The translations under genes and the position numbers were made by a program. From the NCBI GenBank assembly GCA_012719175.1, contig JAAYAX010000004.1, forward strand, positions 558,001-622,000: a stretch of 64,000 nt of DNA, in the 5' to 3' direction. A model generated the notes under the pieces. It was not told where the DNA came from. It saw only the letters and a list, made by a program, of their open reading frames with translations, and searched no databases. Shown one piece after another: positions 1 to 9,159 of this stretch (positions within the stretch are counted from its first letter, which is position 1; every line of letters starts with the position of its first letter). This stretch comes from Methanomassiliicoccus sp. GTDB lineage: Archaea; Thermoplasmatota; Thermoplasmata; Methanomassiliicoccales; Methanomassiliicoccaceae.

Positions 1-386
1 TCCACCTTCTTGTGGACACGGAACTCTTGGTTGCACAGGTCGTACATCTCCGGCATCAGGAGCAGACCGCGCAGCCTTCCATTCTTATCCAATGTCGCCC
101 TTATCTCGTCCTCTGGTCTTACCCTGACAAGGTCACCCGGCTCCAGGTCTGCATGATCGATAATGACAGCCTTCTCCTTTGACTTAGTGACTGGTCCGGG
201 GCGTGCAAGTAACATCGATCTGAACAAAGTCATAGTCCAGGGCAATCGGAACATTATTGTATGACCTGCTATTGATCTCAACATGGCAGGAGGGATGACC
301 TGACCCTTTGCGAGTGAAGAGCAACGTACGCCGTTATAGAAAGTGAAGTTACAGGCCTCCCATCTTTTCTCCATAGTATCTCTCAT
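1..386 (-). CDS. Partial conserved protein of polysaccharide loci (C-terminus outside window)
   Basis: An uninterrupted minus-strand frame enters from the left edge and opens with ATG at 386 (second in-frame ATG at 374). The visible ~128 residues begin MRDTMEKRWEACNFTFYNG and contain GQVIPPAMLR, a basic/hydrophobic stretch, EKAVIIDHADLEPGDLVRV, a region DEIRATLDKNGRLRGL and MPEMYDLC, and end inside the gene. From memory this resembles an uncharacterised family found beside glycosyltransferases in bacterial and archaeal exopolysaccharide clusters, but I cannot name a reaction. It lies downstream of the FemAB-like gene on the same strand (123 bases apart), so the two may be cotranscribed. The real C-terminus is outside the window. 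Confidence 0.75.
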   Translation of the reverse strand, partial: MRDTMEKRWEACNFTFYNGVRCSSLAKGQVIPPAMLRSIAGHTIMFRLPWTMTLFRSMLLARPGPVTKSKEKAVIIDHADLEPGDLVRVRPEDEIRATLDKNGRLRGLLLMPEMYDLCNQEFRVHKKV

Positions 387-509
387 TATCAATACACCAC
401 TTGGACTTACATTATTCTTTGTCTGATCGGTCCTCCTCTATGGAAGGTCATAATATGCTCAAGAGTGACACACCAGGCCCTTCGATCATCGTCCTTACGT
501 GTTCTGAGC

Positions 510-1265
510 CTAGCGGTGAGTTATCTTGTTCCATAGCCCTGCCGTCCTCCTCCCGGCCTTTAACACCGCTGAGTAGTCCTTGAGGTAGGAGTGGCGTGCG
601 GTGACCTGGCCCCCAAAGCCTCTCTTGAACCTGTTAATCCTCTCCATCTCCGGGTCTGGATGCGCGTCCGAGTAATATCCTCCCAGATCGAAGCTGCTCA
701 ACCCCTTGTTGTATGCATAGTTGATCGCCTCCCAGACCAGCAGTCGGTTGCCGAAGCTGATCATCTTCTGAATGCTCTCATCAGTCTCCAATCTTCGGGA
801 GACCGCCTGCAGGCCTCGCATGTACTTATCATCATGTATCGCTAAATAGCCACAGAGTATCTGGCCATTTAGCTCGGCAGTGAACAATGTCCCATGATCT
901 CTGATGAAGTCCTCAGAGTAGTTATACGGGGCGAGCTTTTTGGATCTTCTGAAGTCCTTATTCATCTGGATGAACTCTACAATATGCGCGTTCCTGTTGA
1001 CCGTGAAACCCTCTTTCTCCGAGCGCCGGATGAACTTCCTGCAGTCCCCGGCCATGTTCTCCCAAACTGGATCCAATCCATGGGAGAGGTCCAGGACCAG
1101 CGTGGACAGTGTTTCACGAGAGAACCCTTTGGCATCTACCACGTCTATGCAGTGGAGATGGCAGATGCTATCTATGCCCTCATCATCATAAGGCCTGTCG
1201 CTGAACCATACTGTGCGCAGCTTGAACATTGATATTTTTTTATCGGTCACCAGAGGCATGATCAT
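510..1265 (-). CDS. FemAB/GNAT-like acyl or aminoacyl transferase
   Basis: A 251-residue protein whose C-terminal half has the layout of FemAB-like GNAT (Acetyltransf_6) domains: a basic N-terminal lobe with CRKFIRRSEKEGF, then FTAELNGQILCGYLAIH, a long helix ending NRLLVWEAINYAYNKGLSSFDLGG and the closing RFKRGFGG. The FDLGG...RFKRGFGG pair is characteristic of this family, which in bacteria transfers amino acids or acyl groups to cell-wall precursors or exopolysaccharide. Archaea lack murein, so here the acceptor is likely a surface glycan or its lipid carrier (inference from the neighbours). Two ATGs (1265 and 1259) open the frame and a third sits at 1229; no strong ribosome site separates them. 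It is divergent from the beta-helix gene. Confidence 0.75.
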   Translation of the reverse strand: MIMPLVTDKKISMFKLRTVWFSDRPYDDEGIDSICHLHCIDVVDAKGFSRETLSTLVLDLSHGLDPVWENMAGDCRKFIRRSEKEGFTVNRNAHIVEFIQMNKDFRRSKKLAPYNYSEDFIRDHGTLFTAELNGQILCGYLAIHDDKYMRGLQAVSRRLETDESIQKMISFGNRLLVWEAINYAYNKGLSSFDLGGYYSDAHPDPEMERINRFKRGFGGQVTARHSYLKDYSAVLKAGRRTAGLWNKITHR

Positions 1266-1696
1266 GTTCCGCGGAGCGGTCCATCAAAGATAGAAGTCTA
1301 GCTGCTCCCTATTTGTAATTAGGGAATCGCCTAGGATTACGAGTGCTGCCTAGGGGTGGGAGAACCACGATACAGTGACTTATGAGAATGATTTTGTGAA
1401 CAAATTTCCAAAATGGGCATTTCTAAAATGTCATATTAATTTTATTTTAAATTAATAAAATTAAAACTAATAAAGTAATGCAAAATAATATAATATTAAC
1501 TGAAATCAATTTAGATAATCAGTATTGATTACGAGTCTCAAAAGTATAAAGTATAAGCTCGCGGTTTAGCCGCCAAACGGTCACATAAATATTGTGGATA
1601 GAAGAAGTTGACCGGTAAGTGGAGAAAACTACCCTTCTAGAGAAAACTATCTAAATATAGGAACAAAGAGGGTGAAAAATCTATCGAGATGATAAG
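1266..1696. promoter_or_regulatory. AT-rich divergent promoter region
   Basis: 431 bases without a gene between the divergent FemAB-like and beta-helix genes. Positions 1430-1530 are almost pure A/T. The best TATA candidate for the rightward gene is AGTATAAAGTATAAG near 1543-1557, which would leave a leader of roughly 110 bases. Within that leader the nonamer AGAAAACTA occurs twice (around 1625 and 1643). No RNA gene is recognisable. Confidence 0.4.
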
Positions 1697-4600
1697 ATGG
1701 ATAAAATATATAATAAAAAGAATAGAAATAGGAATATTCGTTTTATCGCGATAATCGTCGCCTCCATCATGTTGTCATCAGCGACCTTGGTCTTCCTAGG
1801 CACCGATGAGGCGGCCGCGGCTCCAGACTATTCCTATATCGTGAGTAAGAACACGAGCGGAAAGACAGTTGTAAAGAGCGCCTACGGTTACACTGCGTAT
1901 TCCTCATCAACCTCCAACAAGGCGATCCAATGGGCCATAGATCATAGCGCCAGCGGTAAGACCGTCCTGATAAATGCTGGAACCTATGCCTTGATGAGCG
2001 GCCTCACCATGAAAAGAGGAGTGACTCTCAGTGGAGTGGGTGACAACACCGTCCTTAGGAACGGGGAGATCGATGTTTTCACATCGAATGTCGTCATTCA
2101 ATCCCTTCGTATGGAAGGGACATGCCATATCCTGATCGCCTCCAAAAGGGCCGCGATCTCAAATATCGTCGTCCAGGATGTATCGGCCACCACAGGGGTC
2201 ACTCCTGAGGTATTCTCGGTCAAGGCCGCCACCTACAAGGTGTCGTACGTAAAGTTCATCCGTGATACGGTCACCAACAGTGCCGCTAACGGTTTCACCA
2301 TCAATGGAGAGGGGCCGGTCAGTGACATACTGTTCGATTCCTGCAAGGCCATCAGCAACGGCCTGACAAACCGCCCTAACGATTGGGTCGTGGGTTTCGC
2401 TTTGGACGGTAGCAATTCCTTGATGCAGAACGTGAAAATGGTAAATTGCGAGGCCTCCTACAGCTGGGAGAGCGGCTTCTTCCTCAGCCCTTCGATCTCC
2501 AAGACCGGGGTGGTCCTACAGGATTGCGTGGCCAACTATAATGGCCAGAAGCCTAACGCCCAAGAAGGTTACGGATACTTGCTGGATTCCTCGGTCAGCA
2601 TGATCGACAGCACCGGGGTGGGTAACAAGGGTGGGTTGACCAACCTGCAGCCTGCGCCTCAGCCAGTCGAGAAGAAGGAATCTACGATGACCATTACCGT
2701 ACCATCCTCCTCCATAAACACGGGGAGCAGCATGGTGGCCTCCGGTGTGCTGAGCAGTGAAAGCTCCTCTGGCTCTGTACTTATAAGCGGGGCGACCGTC
2801 CGTCTATCGGTAAAGTTGCCTGATGGTACGAACGTCAACCCCGTCGAGGGTTCGACCGCTGTCACTGACTTGAGCGGTAGGTTCACCATGAGCTATGCAC
2901 CTGCCACCGCCGGAACGGTGACCTTTGCCGCCACCTTTGATGGTGATGGTAGCTATGACGGGACCTCCGCTAGCGTGTCCTTCACAGCGGTCGCACCGGC
3001 GCCGCAGAAGACCGCGTCCTCGGTGACCCTGACCCTAGCTTCCAGCAACGTGGAGACCGGGAGCAGTCTCCATGCCGACGGTGTGCTGAAAGGCTCGTCC
3101 CCCATACCTGATGCCACTGTCAGCCTCGCGGTCACGCTGCCCGACGGCAACACCGCGAACCCTGAGAAGGGAGCGACGGCGGTGACGGATGCGTACGGCA
3201 GATTCAGCATGGACTACGTACCGTCCACGGCTGGGACCTATAAGTTCACAGCCACTTTCGGTGGGAACGAACAGTATATCGGGTCCTCGACGAGCGCCTC
3301 GTTCAACGTTGTAGCGCCGACCCCGACACCTACGACCACTTACGACTACATCGTGTCGAACAACGTAGTCAAGGGGCCCACCGGCAGCACCGCCTATACC
3401 GGCTCGAGCTTCACTGCCGCCCTGAACTGGGCCTGCACTCAGACAGGAAGGGTCGTGTACGTTCCTGCAGGAAGCTATTCCCTCAGCGACAACATCAACT
3501 TCGCTAGCGGCGTTACGCTGATGGGCGATGGGGCCATGAGCACGGTGTTCACCTTCACCACCAAGAGCATGAAGTACGCGGACTACTCCGACGCCAGCTT
3601 CCATGTGAAGGACGTTGATGGTGTGACCCTGAAACAGTTTGGGATCACCGGCCAGGGCTGCGTGCGATTGTCCTCCACGTCGGGCACTCACGGCGGCCAC
3701 GTCGTACAGGACGTGACGGTCTGGGACACCAACTACATGGTGGTCAACGCCTTCGGCACCTGGGTCTCCAGGGGCACGGGCGCCAGCGTGAACGACATCA
3801 AGTTCATACGCTGCGTAGCCTACAACGTGGGCGGCAACGGCTTTGCCATCATGGGCAACTTCCCGTGGAGCACCGGAACAGCAGGGACCCAACACAACAT
3901 CTACTTCGAGGACTGTAAGGCCCTGTACTGCGGATACACCAACGATATTTGGGATTGGACCGTCGGCTTCGACCTGGTGGAGCAGTGCCACATCGACAAG
4001 GTCACTCTGGTCCGGTGCGAGGCCTCATACAATTGGGAGAGCGGGTTCCACCTGGAGTACGGACCGACGGTCACGGACTGCGTGTTCCAGGACTGCGTGG
4101 CCAACTACAACGGGCAGTCATACTCCGATCCCCGGGGAGCGGTGTGGGGGGCTGGCTATCTCACCTTCGGCTACCAGGATGTAACGAAGACCAGATGCAC
4201 CGGCATCGGTAACGCTGGGGGTACCTTCTACAGCGCGGACCGCTACCCTGTCGAGCAGAAGACCGTCTCCGGCTACGGGTACACCTATTCTGTTTCCGGA
4301 ACAACGGTGAAGAACACTGGCGGCACGACCGTGTACACCGGCTCCAGCTTCACCACAGCCCTGCAGTGGGCCTGCAGCCAGGCCAACGCTGTGGTGCGCA
4401 TACCTGGGGGCACCTATTCGGTGACGGGACAGATCACCCTCGCTAGCGGCGTTTGCCTCTACGGCGGCATCGACCTCAACGAGTGGTTCTCCAGCCCCGG
4501 AAGTCCTACTATACTGAACTTCCCGGGTACCAGCGCCGATGAGGGCTTCGCCATCCACAATGTGGACAACGTGCGCATGAACCTGCTCCGCATAAACAAC

Positions 4601-5152
4601 GGGAACGTGGAGATAACTGCAGATGGCGGGGATACCGTCAGCAACATCAAGCTGAGGGGTCTCATAGTGAACGAGGCCTCGTCCCTGCACCCCGCGGCCA
4701 TATACTCGTACTGTGCCAGCGGCTCGACCATAGACGGTCTGGACATAGGCGCGTGCGAGGCCAAGGCGGCGCACACCGACGGCTTCCGATTTGCTGGTGC
4801 TGGCAGCAGCACCAACGCCTGGCTCAAGAACCTGAAGCTGACGTGCTGCAATGCTCTGAGCTGCGGTCAGACCTCGCCGAGGTACGGCGACAGTGTCGGC
4901 TTCCGGCTCGGGGAAGGTGTGAACATCCAGACCGTCACCGTGGTGGGCTGCGATGCGGAGTACAGCTACTGCTCGGGCTTCTACTTCAGTACTGGAAGCC
5001 AGATCAGCGGCAGTCTCACCGATTGTGAGGCCCAATACAACGGTCAGAAGGGCGATACCGCCAACGGTGCAGGGTACCAGCTCAACGGATACCCAGTGAC
5101 GATGACGAACTGCGTGGGGACCGGGAACATCGGACCGCTGGTCCGCGCGTGA
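1697..5152 (+). CDS. Large secreted triple beta-helix surface protein with two Ig-like domains
   Basis: 1151 residues. A basic N-terminus and hydrophobic stretch (about 15-36) ending in AAAA give a signal peptide. Three homologous right-handed beta-helix (PbH1/pectate-lyase-like) modules lie at about 44-320, 548-850 and 853-1151; each starts with a (Y)xYxVS...TxYTGSS-type segment followed by a VxIPAGTY-like strand and ends with a DCVANYNGQ-like turn. Between the first and second are two tandem Ig-like domains (about 325-430 and 433-540) with the ATVRLSV...TAVTD.GRF pattern of Ig-like/invasin repeats. Beta-helix folds usually bind or cleave polysaccharide; no catalytic residues can be assigned. 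Its place at the head of a glycan locus suggests a cell-surface polysaccharide lyase, epimerase or glycan-binding protein. The first 20 codons are strikingly AT-rich, the rest GC-rich. Confidence 0.88.
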   Translation: MDKIYNKKNRNRNIRFIAIIVASIMLSSATLVFLGTDEAAAAPDYSYIVSKNTSGKTVVKSAYGYTAYSSSTSNKAIQWAIDHSASGKTVLINAGTYALMSGLTMKRGVTLSGVGDNTVLRNGEIDVFTSNVVIQSLRMEGTCHILIASKRAAISNIVVQDVSATTGVTPEVFSVKAATYKVSYVKFIRDTVTNSAANGFTINGEGPVSDILFDSCKAISNGLTNRPNDWVVGFALDGSNSLMQNVKMVNCEASYSWESGFFLSPSISKTGVVLQDCVANYNGQKPNAQEGYGYLLDSSVSMIDSTGVGNKGGLTNLQPAPQPVEKKESTMTITVPSSSINTGSSMVASGVLSSESSSGSVLISGATVRLSVKLPDGTNVNPVEGSTAVTDLSGRFTMSYAPATAGTVTFAATFDGDGSYDGTSASVSFTAVAPAPQKTASSVTLTLASSNVETGSSLHADGVLKGSSPIPDATVSLAVTLPDGNTANPEKGATAVTDAYGRFSMDYVPSTAGTYKFTATFGGNEQYIGSSTSASFNVVAPTPTPTTTYDYIVSNNVVKGPTGSTAYTGSSFTAALNWACTQTGRVVYVPAGSYSLSDNINFASGVTLMGDGAMSTVFTFTTKSMKYADYSDASFHVKDVDGVTLKQFGITGQGCVRLSSTSGTHGGHVVQDVTVWDTNYMVVNAFGTWVSRGTGASVNDIKFIRCVAYNVGGNGFAIMGNFPWSTGTAGTQHNIYFEDCKALYCGYTNDIWDWTVGFDLVEQCHIDKVTLVRCEASYNWESGFHLEYGPTVTDCVFQDCVANYNGQSYSDPRGAVWGAGYLTFGYQDVTKTRCTGIGNAGGTFYSADRYPVEQKTVSGYGYTYSVSGTTVKNTGGTTVYTGSSFTTALQWACSQANAVVRIPGGTYSVTGQITLASGVCLYGGIDLNEWFSSPGSPTILNFPGTSADEGFAIHNVDNVRMNLLRINNGNVEITADGGDTVSNIKLRGLIVNEASSLHPAAIYSYCASGSTIDGLDIGACEAKAAHTDGFRFAGAGSSTNAWLKNLKLTCCNALSCGQTSPRYGDSVGFRLGEGVNIQTVTVVGCDAEYSYCSGFYFSTGSQISGSLTDCEAQYNGQKGDTANGAGYQLNGYPVTMTNCVGTGNIGPLVRA

Positions 5153-5205
5153 TCTTCGTCTCGAAGATAAACGGTTTCAAACCTCTTTCACTCTTTTCTA
5201 TTTTC
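5152..5205 (+). terminator. Hairpin plus T-rich terminator after the beta-helix gene
   Basis: A perfect 7-base stem ATCTTCG/CGAAGAT (5152-5158 with 5162-5168, loop TCT) overlaps the stop codon and is followed by several T-runs up to 5205, which fits termination of the upstream gene. Confidence 0.65.
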
Positions 5206-5328
5206 CGTCACAACCCTTTATACTCCCTTTGGAGGACATGATAATCAAATAGGAGCGGGTCCGATGACTCATATTGTGGTTCGCTCGAAGTTCCTTGGCC
5301 CTCTGTGGGAAAGAAGCACCGCTGAACG

Positions 5329-6519
5329 GTGAGAGCGGTGAGGGTCCTCATCCTTGGTAAGTGGCCAGAAGGTTCCCCCCAAAACGGCGTGGAGGCCCAC
5401 TTCTCGAACCTGGCATGCCATCTGTCCGATGAGATCGACGTACACGTCCTGTCGTTCGGGAAGATCTCCGATCAGTTCTCGGTTAATGGGGTGCATGTTC
5501 GGACCATTGAACGGAAGAGGGTCTACCGGGCGCTCCCTCTTCTTGCACTACAGATATTGTTGAGGGATATCAAAGCAATCAATCCAGATATCGTTCATGT
5601 CCAGGGGTCCAATCCTAGCCCGTACTTGTACGCCACGCTCCTGCATTCACGTTGCCCGATGGTGATCACCATGCACGGGCTGAGCGTCCATGAGAGAATA
5701 GCTGAGGGCAGCATGGCCGAGGGGGGCGTGAAGCACCGCTGGGCCAGCTTCTCTGACGTTGCCATGCTGAGGAAGGCGGATCTCGTCATAGTTGTCGACA
5801 GTAAGAAGAAAGACATGCTCATCCAGCAAGGTCACGATGCCAGTAGAATAGAGTGCATCCCCAACGGCGTGGACGTGAACATACTTCAAACTGGTCTGAA
5901 CGATGAGAGCATCGAAAGAGTATGGGAGCGGTACCAGCTTGGAACTGGCAGGAAGGTGCTCTGCGCCAAGGCCATGATGCCCAACAACGGTCAAGGTTAC
6001 CTCGTTCAGGCGATGAGGCTCCTTGTGGAGCGGGATCCTGCCCTGGAGCTGCTATTAGCGGGGAATGGTCCTGAGAGGGACGGATTGATAAAAATGGTGA
6101 GGGAGCTGGGGATCGAACGTAACGTGCGTTTTCTGGGAGATGTGCCCCATGAGGACATACCGGCACTGCTGCACCTAAGCTCTATGGCCGTACTGCCATC
6201 GCTCAGGGGCAAGGGGGCGGAGGAAGGCTCCAGCATCTTCCTGCTTGAGGCTATGGCGTTAGGGAGGCCGGTGGTCGCCACGAACATCGGCGGAAACCCC
6301 GAGACGATAATCGACGGTATGACCGGCCTTCTGGTCCCAGAGAGAGATCACGAAGCTCTATCCCATGCCATGTGGTCATTGCTCGATGATGGTTATCGAG
6401 CTCGGGAGATCGGCCTTGCTGCTCGATCGTTCATAGCTGAGAACCGGAACTGGAAGATCATAGCCGATAGGTATGTCGAGCAATACCGCATCCTGATGGA
6501 GAAAAAGACCAGGATCTGA
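5329..6519 (+). CDS. Glycosyltransferase family 4 (GT-B)
   Basis: A GT-B fold glycosyltransferase of normal length (~396 residues). The N-terminal acceptor domain begins VRVLILGKWPEGSPQNGVE and carries NPDIVHVQG and the ITMHGLSVHE strand; the C-terminal donor domain has the GT4 pattern AMMPNNGQGYLVQA, RFLGDVPHEDIPALLH, and the nucleotide-sugar binding segment SSIFLLEAMALGRPVVAT with its EA glutamate. It would transfer a sugar from a nucleotide donor onto a growing glycan at the cytoplasmic membrane. The first codon is GTG at 5329; a second GTG at 5338 (VRVLIL) is equally compatible. It is convergent with the DUF354 gene, whose stop lies 5 bases away. Confidence 0.9.
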   Translation: MRAVRVLILGKWPEGSPQNGVEAHFSNLACHLSDEIDVHVLSFGKISDQFSVNGVHVRTIERKRVYRALPLLALQILLRDIKAINPDIVHVQGSNPSPYLYATLLHSRCPMVITMHGLSVHERIAEGSMAEGGVKHRWASFSDVAMLRKADLVIVVDSKKKDMLIQQGHDASRIECIPNGVDVNILQTGLNDESIERVWERYQLGTGRKVLCAKAMMPNNGQGYLVQAMRLLVERDPALELLLAGNGPERDGLIKMVRELGIERNVRFLGDVPHEDIPALLHLSSMAVLPSLRGKGAEEGSSIFLLEAMALGRPVVATNIGGNPETIIDGMTGLLVPERDHEALSHAMWSLLDDGYRAREIGLAARSFIAENRNWKIIADRYVEQYRILMEKKTRI

Positions 6520-6524
6520 TAGGT

Positions 6525-7673
6525 CTATGACTCTATCAGATTCGTTAGGATGTTCATCACGTCCCTCCTCACCCTGCGGCTGCGGGCGAACTCAAAGTCC
6601 CAGGCCGGTTTGTGAGCATGCTCATCTATAAAATGGGATATCTCCGGCAGGGATCTCGAGTGAAAAATCTGCCCTTCATCGACCAGCTGCTGGTCCACTG
6701 AGAGCAGCCGCTTACCGGGGAAGAACGAGACCGAAGGCCTACCCATGCAGGCAGCCTCCCGAGCTAAGGTTCCTGAACCCGTTAAAACCGCGTTGGCGAA
6801 GTAGCAGAGGTCCAGACCGAAAAACGGAGTAGGCGGAATGAAGACTTCCAAGCCCTGAGCGTAAAGTACATCACCCTTGTCCCGGGGAAGGTATACGACA
6901 TTCTGGCCAATCTTCTTGAGCATACGAATCAGGTCCGGAACGATCGAAGTCCGGCCGTTCACATAGTACGAGCCTAGGGATTCTGGTCGGACCACCACGT
7001 ACTCGTCGTACGGTATCCGCCTCAAGATGCGGGAGTCCGGAATGTAGTCGGAGAGGTAGATATCCTCCTTGAAGCCATCGTAGCCTATAACCGCTGACCG
7101 GGGAAAGGCGCGGGCAAAATTGTTGTAGCAGGCCTGCGGGACCACTGTAAAGGTGGCCATTCCCTTATACTTAGACTCCATATCCTGGATGAATGACCTT
7201 TTCTGGTAGAACTTTAGATCATTGTCACAGAAGTTGATGCTCTTCTTCTTTTTTAACCCTGAGACTAATACGCTCATGCCGTTCTCGAAAGATAGGTTCA
7301 CGTCGAAATCTAATCGTCGGCCAATGAGATTCATGGTCCTGATGCCCATGAACAGCCACTTACCCAAGGTGTGGTGACCGTCCGAGCCGACCGTCTGCCC
7401 GGTTATACCTTCAAGATGTGCCAGACCTATTGTCTCCGCCCGGTTCCTTAAGGTAACGAGGTGCTCGTACCCTTTCAAACGAGACAGGATGGGTCTGAAG
7501 AAGTGCACGTCCGATGGGTTGATAATGTCTATCCATAAGGTCTGACCATCATGCTTGGCAATGCTCCCTATCGCCTCTGGCTCCTTTATCTCGATGACTT
7601 CAGAGTTCTCCCTTTCCTCGTACCTGTGTTCAACTGGATGCAGCGATTCCGTCTGGAACCGCGGTTTGAACAT
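6525..7673 (-). CDS. DUF354 family glycosyltransferase-like protein
   Basis: A DUF354-type protein related to GT-B glycosyltransferases and WecB-like epimerases. Visible signatures are LWIDIINPSDVHFFRPI near the N-terminus (DUF354 proteins usually start I.vDi.hp.hvhff), GYDGFKEDIYLSDYIPD, a VVVRPES strand and the donor-site region LTGSGTLAREAACMGRPSV. A GGAGG site ends 7 bases before ATG at 7673, so I prefer this start; an ATG at 7712 would add 13 residues. The family is frequent in archaeal surface-glycan loci, but no reaction has been proven for it as far as I know. A second DUF354 gene lies at 24556-25653. Confidence 0.85.
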   Translation of the reverse strand: MFKPRFQTESLHPVEHRYEERENSEVIEIKEPEAIGSIAKHDGQTLWIDIINPSDVHFFRPILSRLKGYEHLVTLRNRAETIGLAHLEGITGQTVGSDGHHTLGKWLFMGIRTMNLIGRRLDFDVNLSFENGMSVLVSGLKKKKSINFCDNDLKFYQKRSFIQDMESKYKGMATFTVVPQACYNNFARAFPRSAVIGYDGFKEDIYLSDYIPDSRILRRIPYDEYVVVRPESLGSYYVNGRTSIVPDLIRMLKKIGQNVVYLPRDKGDVLYAQGLEVFIPPTPFFGLDLCYFANAVLTGSGTLAREAACMGRPSVSFFPGKRLLSVDQQLVDEGQIFHSRSLPEISHFIDEHAHKPAWDFEFARSRRVRRDVMNILTNLIES

Positions 7674-8109
7674 ATCACATCCTCCACCCCAAGTAACATC
7701 ATGCTTGATCACTTACAGTAATTATTCGCTTCTGAATACCTCCGGCTTATAGATCGTAACTATCGTCGATTGCCTTCGGCAGCATCACTCTATAAGGAAT
7801 AGGTGCCGCTTATCTCATGTCCCCCTATTTCCTGAGTGACCAGCATCAACGTGCTTGGTGCGTCCGCCAATTATACCGCATATGTTCATTTCTATTCCCC
7901 CTGTGCAAGGTTTCCCGATCCTGCACAGTCTATCCGTCCCATGAACTCTCTTTGAGTATCATTTACTTATAACTAATTTATATCATATCTGGATTTATAA
8001 ATTGATCCGCTTACTGAGCGCTCACTTTCTAGCGATACGGTCGCAATATGATTTTCTCGACTATGCACCGCTAAATAGGTAAAGTTCACAAATAAGTTAG
8101 GAGGCTAGG
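7674..8109. promoter_or_regulatory. Divergent promoter region between DUF354 and propeller genes
   Basis: About 435 bases with no gene. AT-rich blocks at 7960-8000 include GGATTTATAAATTG, a plausible TATA box for the rightward genes. A near-ideal ribosome site TTAGGAGG (8097-8104) precedes the ATG at 8110. No RNA gene is recognised. Confidence 0.4.
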
Positions 8110-9105
8110 ATGAAGCTGAGACTCCGTTTGAAGGGAACTTACTATCCTCGACGCGCGGGTCCGTCGATCCTCCCTAACGCTGAAACGCCGCTGAGCATCC
8201 CCACCTATGAAGGTTCGAATCAGGTGGTCCACCCCTCGGTCATCGATTTCTCGCTCGAGCATGGCATCCCACAGTGGCACGGATACCGTTACTGGATGGT
8301 ACTGACCCCGTTCCCGTACAGCAACGACTCCTTCGAGAACCCATCCCTTTTCGTCAGCAATGACGGTATCGTGTGGACAGTACCTCCGAACGTGAAAAAC
8401 CCACTCGCCACCGCGCCCGGTGGCATGAGAGCGGGCTTCAATAGCGATCCCGACATGGTCTATGATCCTGACGCAGACGAGGTCCGCATCTACTACCGCT
8501 TCACCTCCAAAGAGCAAATGACGCTGAGGATGATCCGCATCTCCGATGTTACCAGCGCACCGGTGGACGTGATAAAATATTCCCCGTGGAAGGAGGTGGA
8601 CAACAACTTCCGCTCCCCGTGCATATGGAGAGAGTCAACGGACCGGTGGCATATGTGGGGAGGTGGCAGAGAGAGAGCGCCGTACGGGATCTTCTATCGG
8701 TTCAGCAGGGATGGTATCTCGTGGGAGCGCCCACAGCAGTGCGTCGATGACCTAGGCGGTGATCCCTTCGTTCGTTCAGGTTTCACCAACTGGCATATGT
8801 CATGCAAGCCCGATCGTAGCGAGGGCAGGGCAGTGTTCCTCAGCTGTGCTTACCCTCTTGAGAGTATAGGCCTGGGCGTCATCCTGCATGCCGAGTGTAA
8901 GAACGAGTATCCGACCACCTTAACGACGCCGATAAACCGACCGGTCCTGCTACCGACAGAGAGCGGCTGGGATAACGAGACGCTATACAGGTGCAGCTTC
9001 ACCCTCGGTCCGGGAAATGATCATTACAACATCTGGTACTCTGCCAGGTCCAAGAACGGCGTGTGGAAGTTGGGGCGAACATCTGGCTACGTGCGGATGG
9101 GATGA
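8110..9105 (+). CDS. Five-bladed beta-propeller glycoside hydrolase-like protein
   Basis: 331 residues without a signal peptide. The repeats read like the blades of the GH43/GH32/GH130 superfamily: HPSVIDF..., ENPSLFVSNDGIVW, DPDMVYDPDADEVRIYYRF, SPCIWRES..WHMWGGG, GIFYRFSRDGISWERP and FTLGPGNDHYNIWYSA. A blade pattern of acidic residue plus W/Y strand is clear, but I cannot assign catalytic acids with certainty. Such cytoplasmic propellers occur in exopolysaccharide clusters, perhaps trimming or rearranging repeat units. It is the first gene of a plus-strand run (8110-12937) with tight spacing, so it probably shares a transcript with the pyruvyl transferase, QueC-like and flippase genes. TTAGGAGG supports the ATG at 8110. 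Confidence 0.78.
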   Translation: MKLRLRLKGTYYPRRAGPSILPNAETPLSIPTYEGSNQVVHPSVIDFSLEHGIPQWHGYRYWMVLTPFPYSNDSFENPSLFVSNDGIVWTVPPNVKNPLATAPGGMRAGFNSDPDMVYDPDADEVRIYYRFTSKEQMTLRMIRISDVTSAPVDVIKYSPWKEVDNNFRSPCIWRESTDRWHMWGGGRERAPYGIFYRFSRDGISWERPQQCVDDLGGDPFVRSGFTNWHMSCKPDRSEGRAVFLSCAYPLESIGLGVILHAECKNEYPTTLTTPINRPVLLPTESGWDNETLYRCSFTLGPGNDHYNIWYSARSKNGVWKLGRTSGYVRMG

Positions 9106-9159
9106 CATACGTGTGTTACTTTAAACACCGCTATTTGAAACAAATCAAAAGGATAATAG

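Noticed and set aside
3035-5035. Long minus-strand open frames (up to 318 residues) opposite the beta-helix gene
   Set aside because: They lie antisense to clear beta-helix modules, have Arg/Gly/Val-rich composition expected from a GC-rich antisense frame and show no domain.
8205-8230. tRNA T-arm-like GGTTCGAATC
   Set aside because: Lies inside the propeller coding sequence; no acceptor stem or anticodon arm can be formed around it. No tRNA was found in the window.
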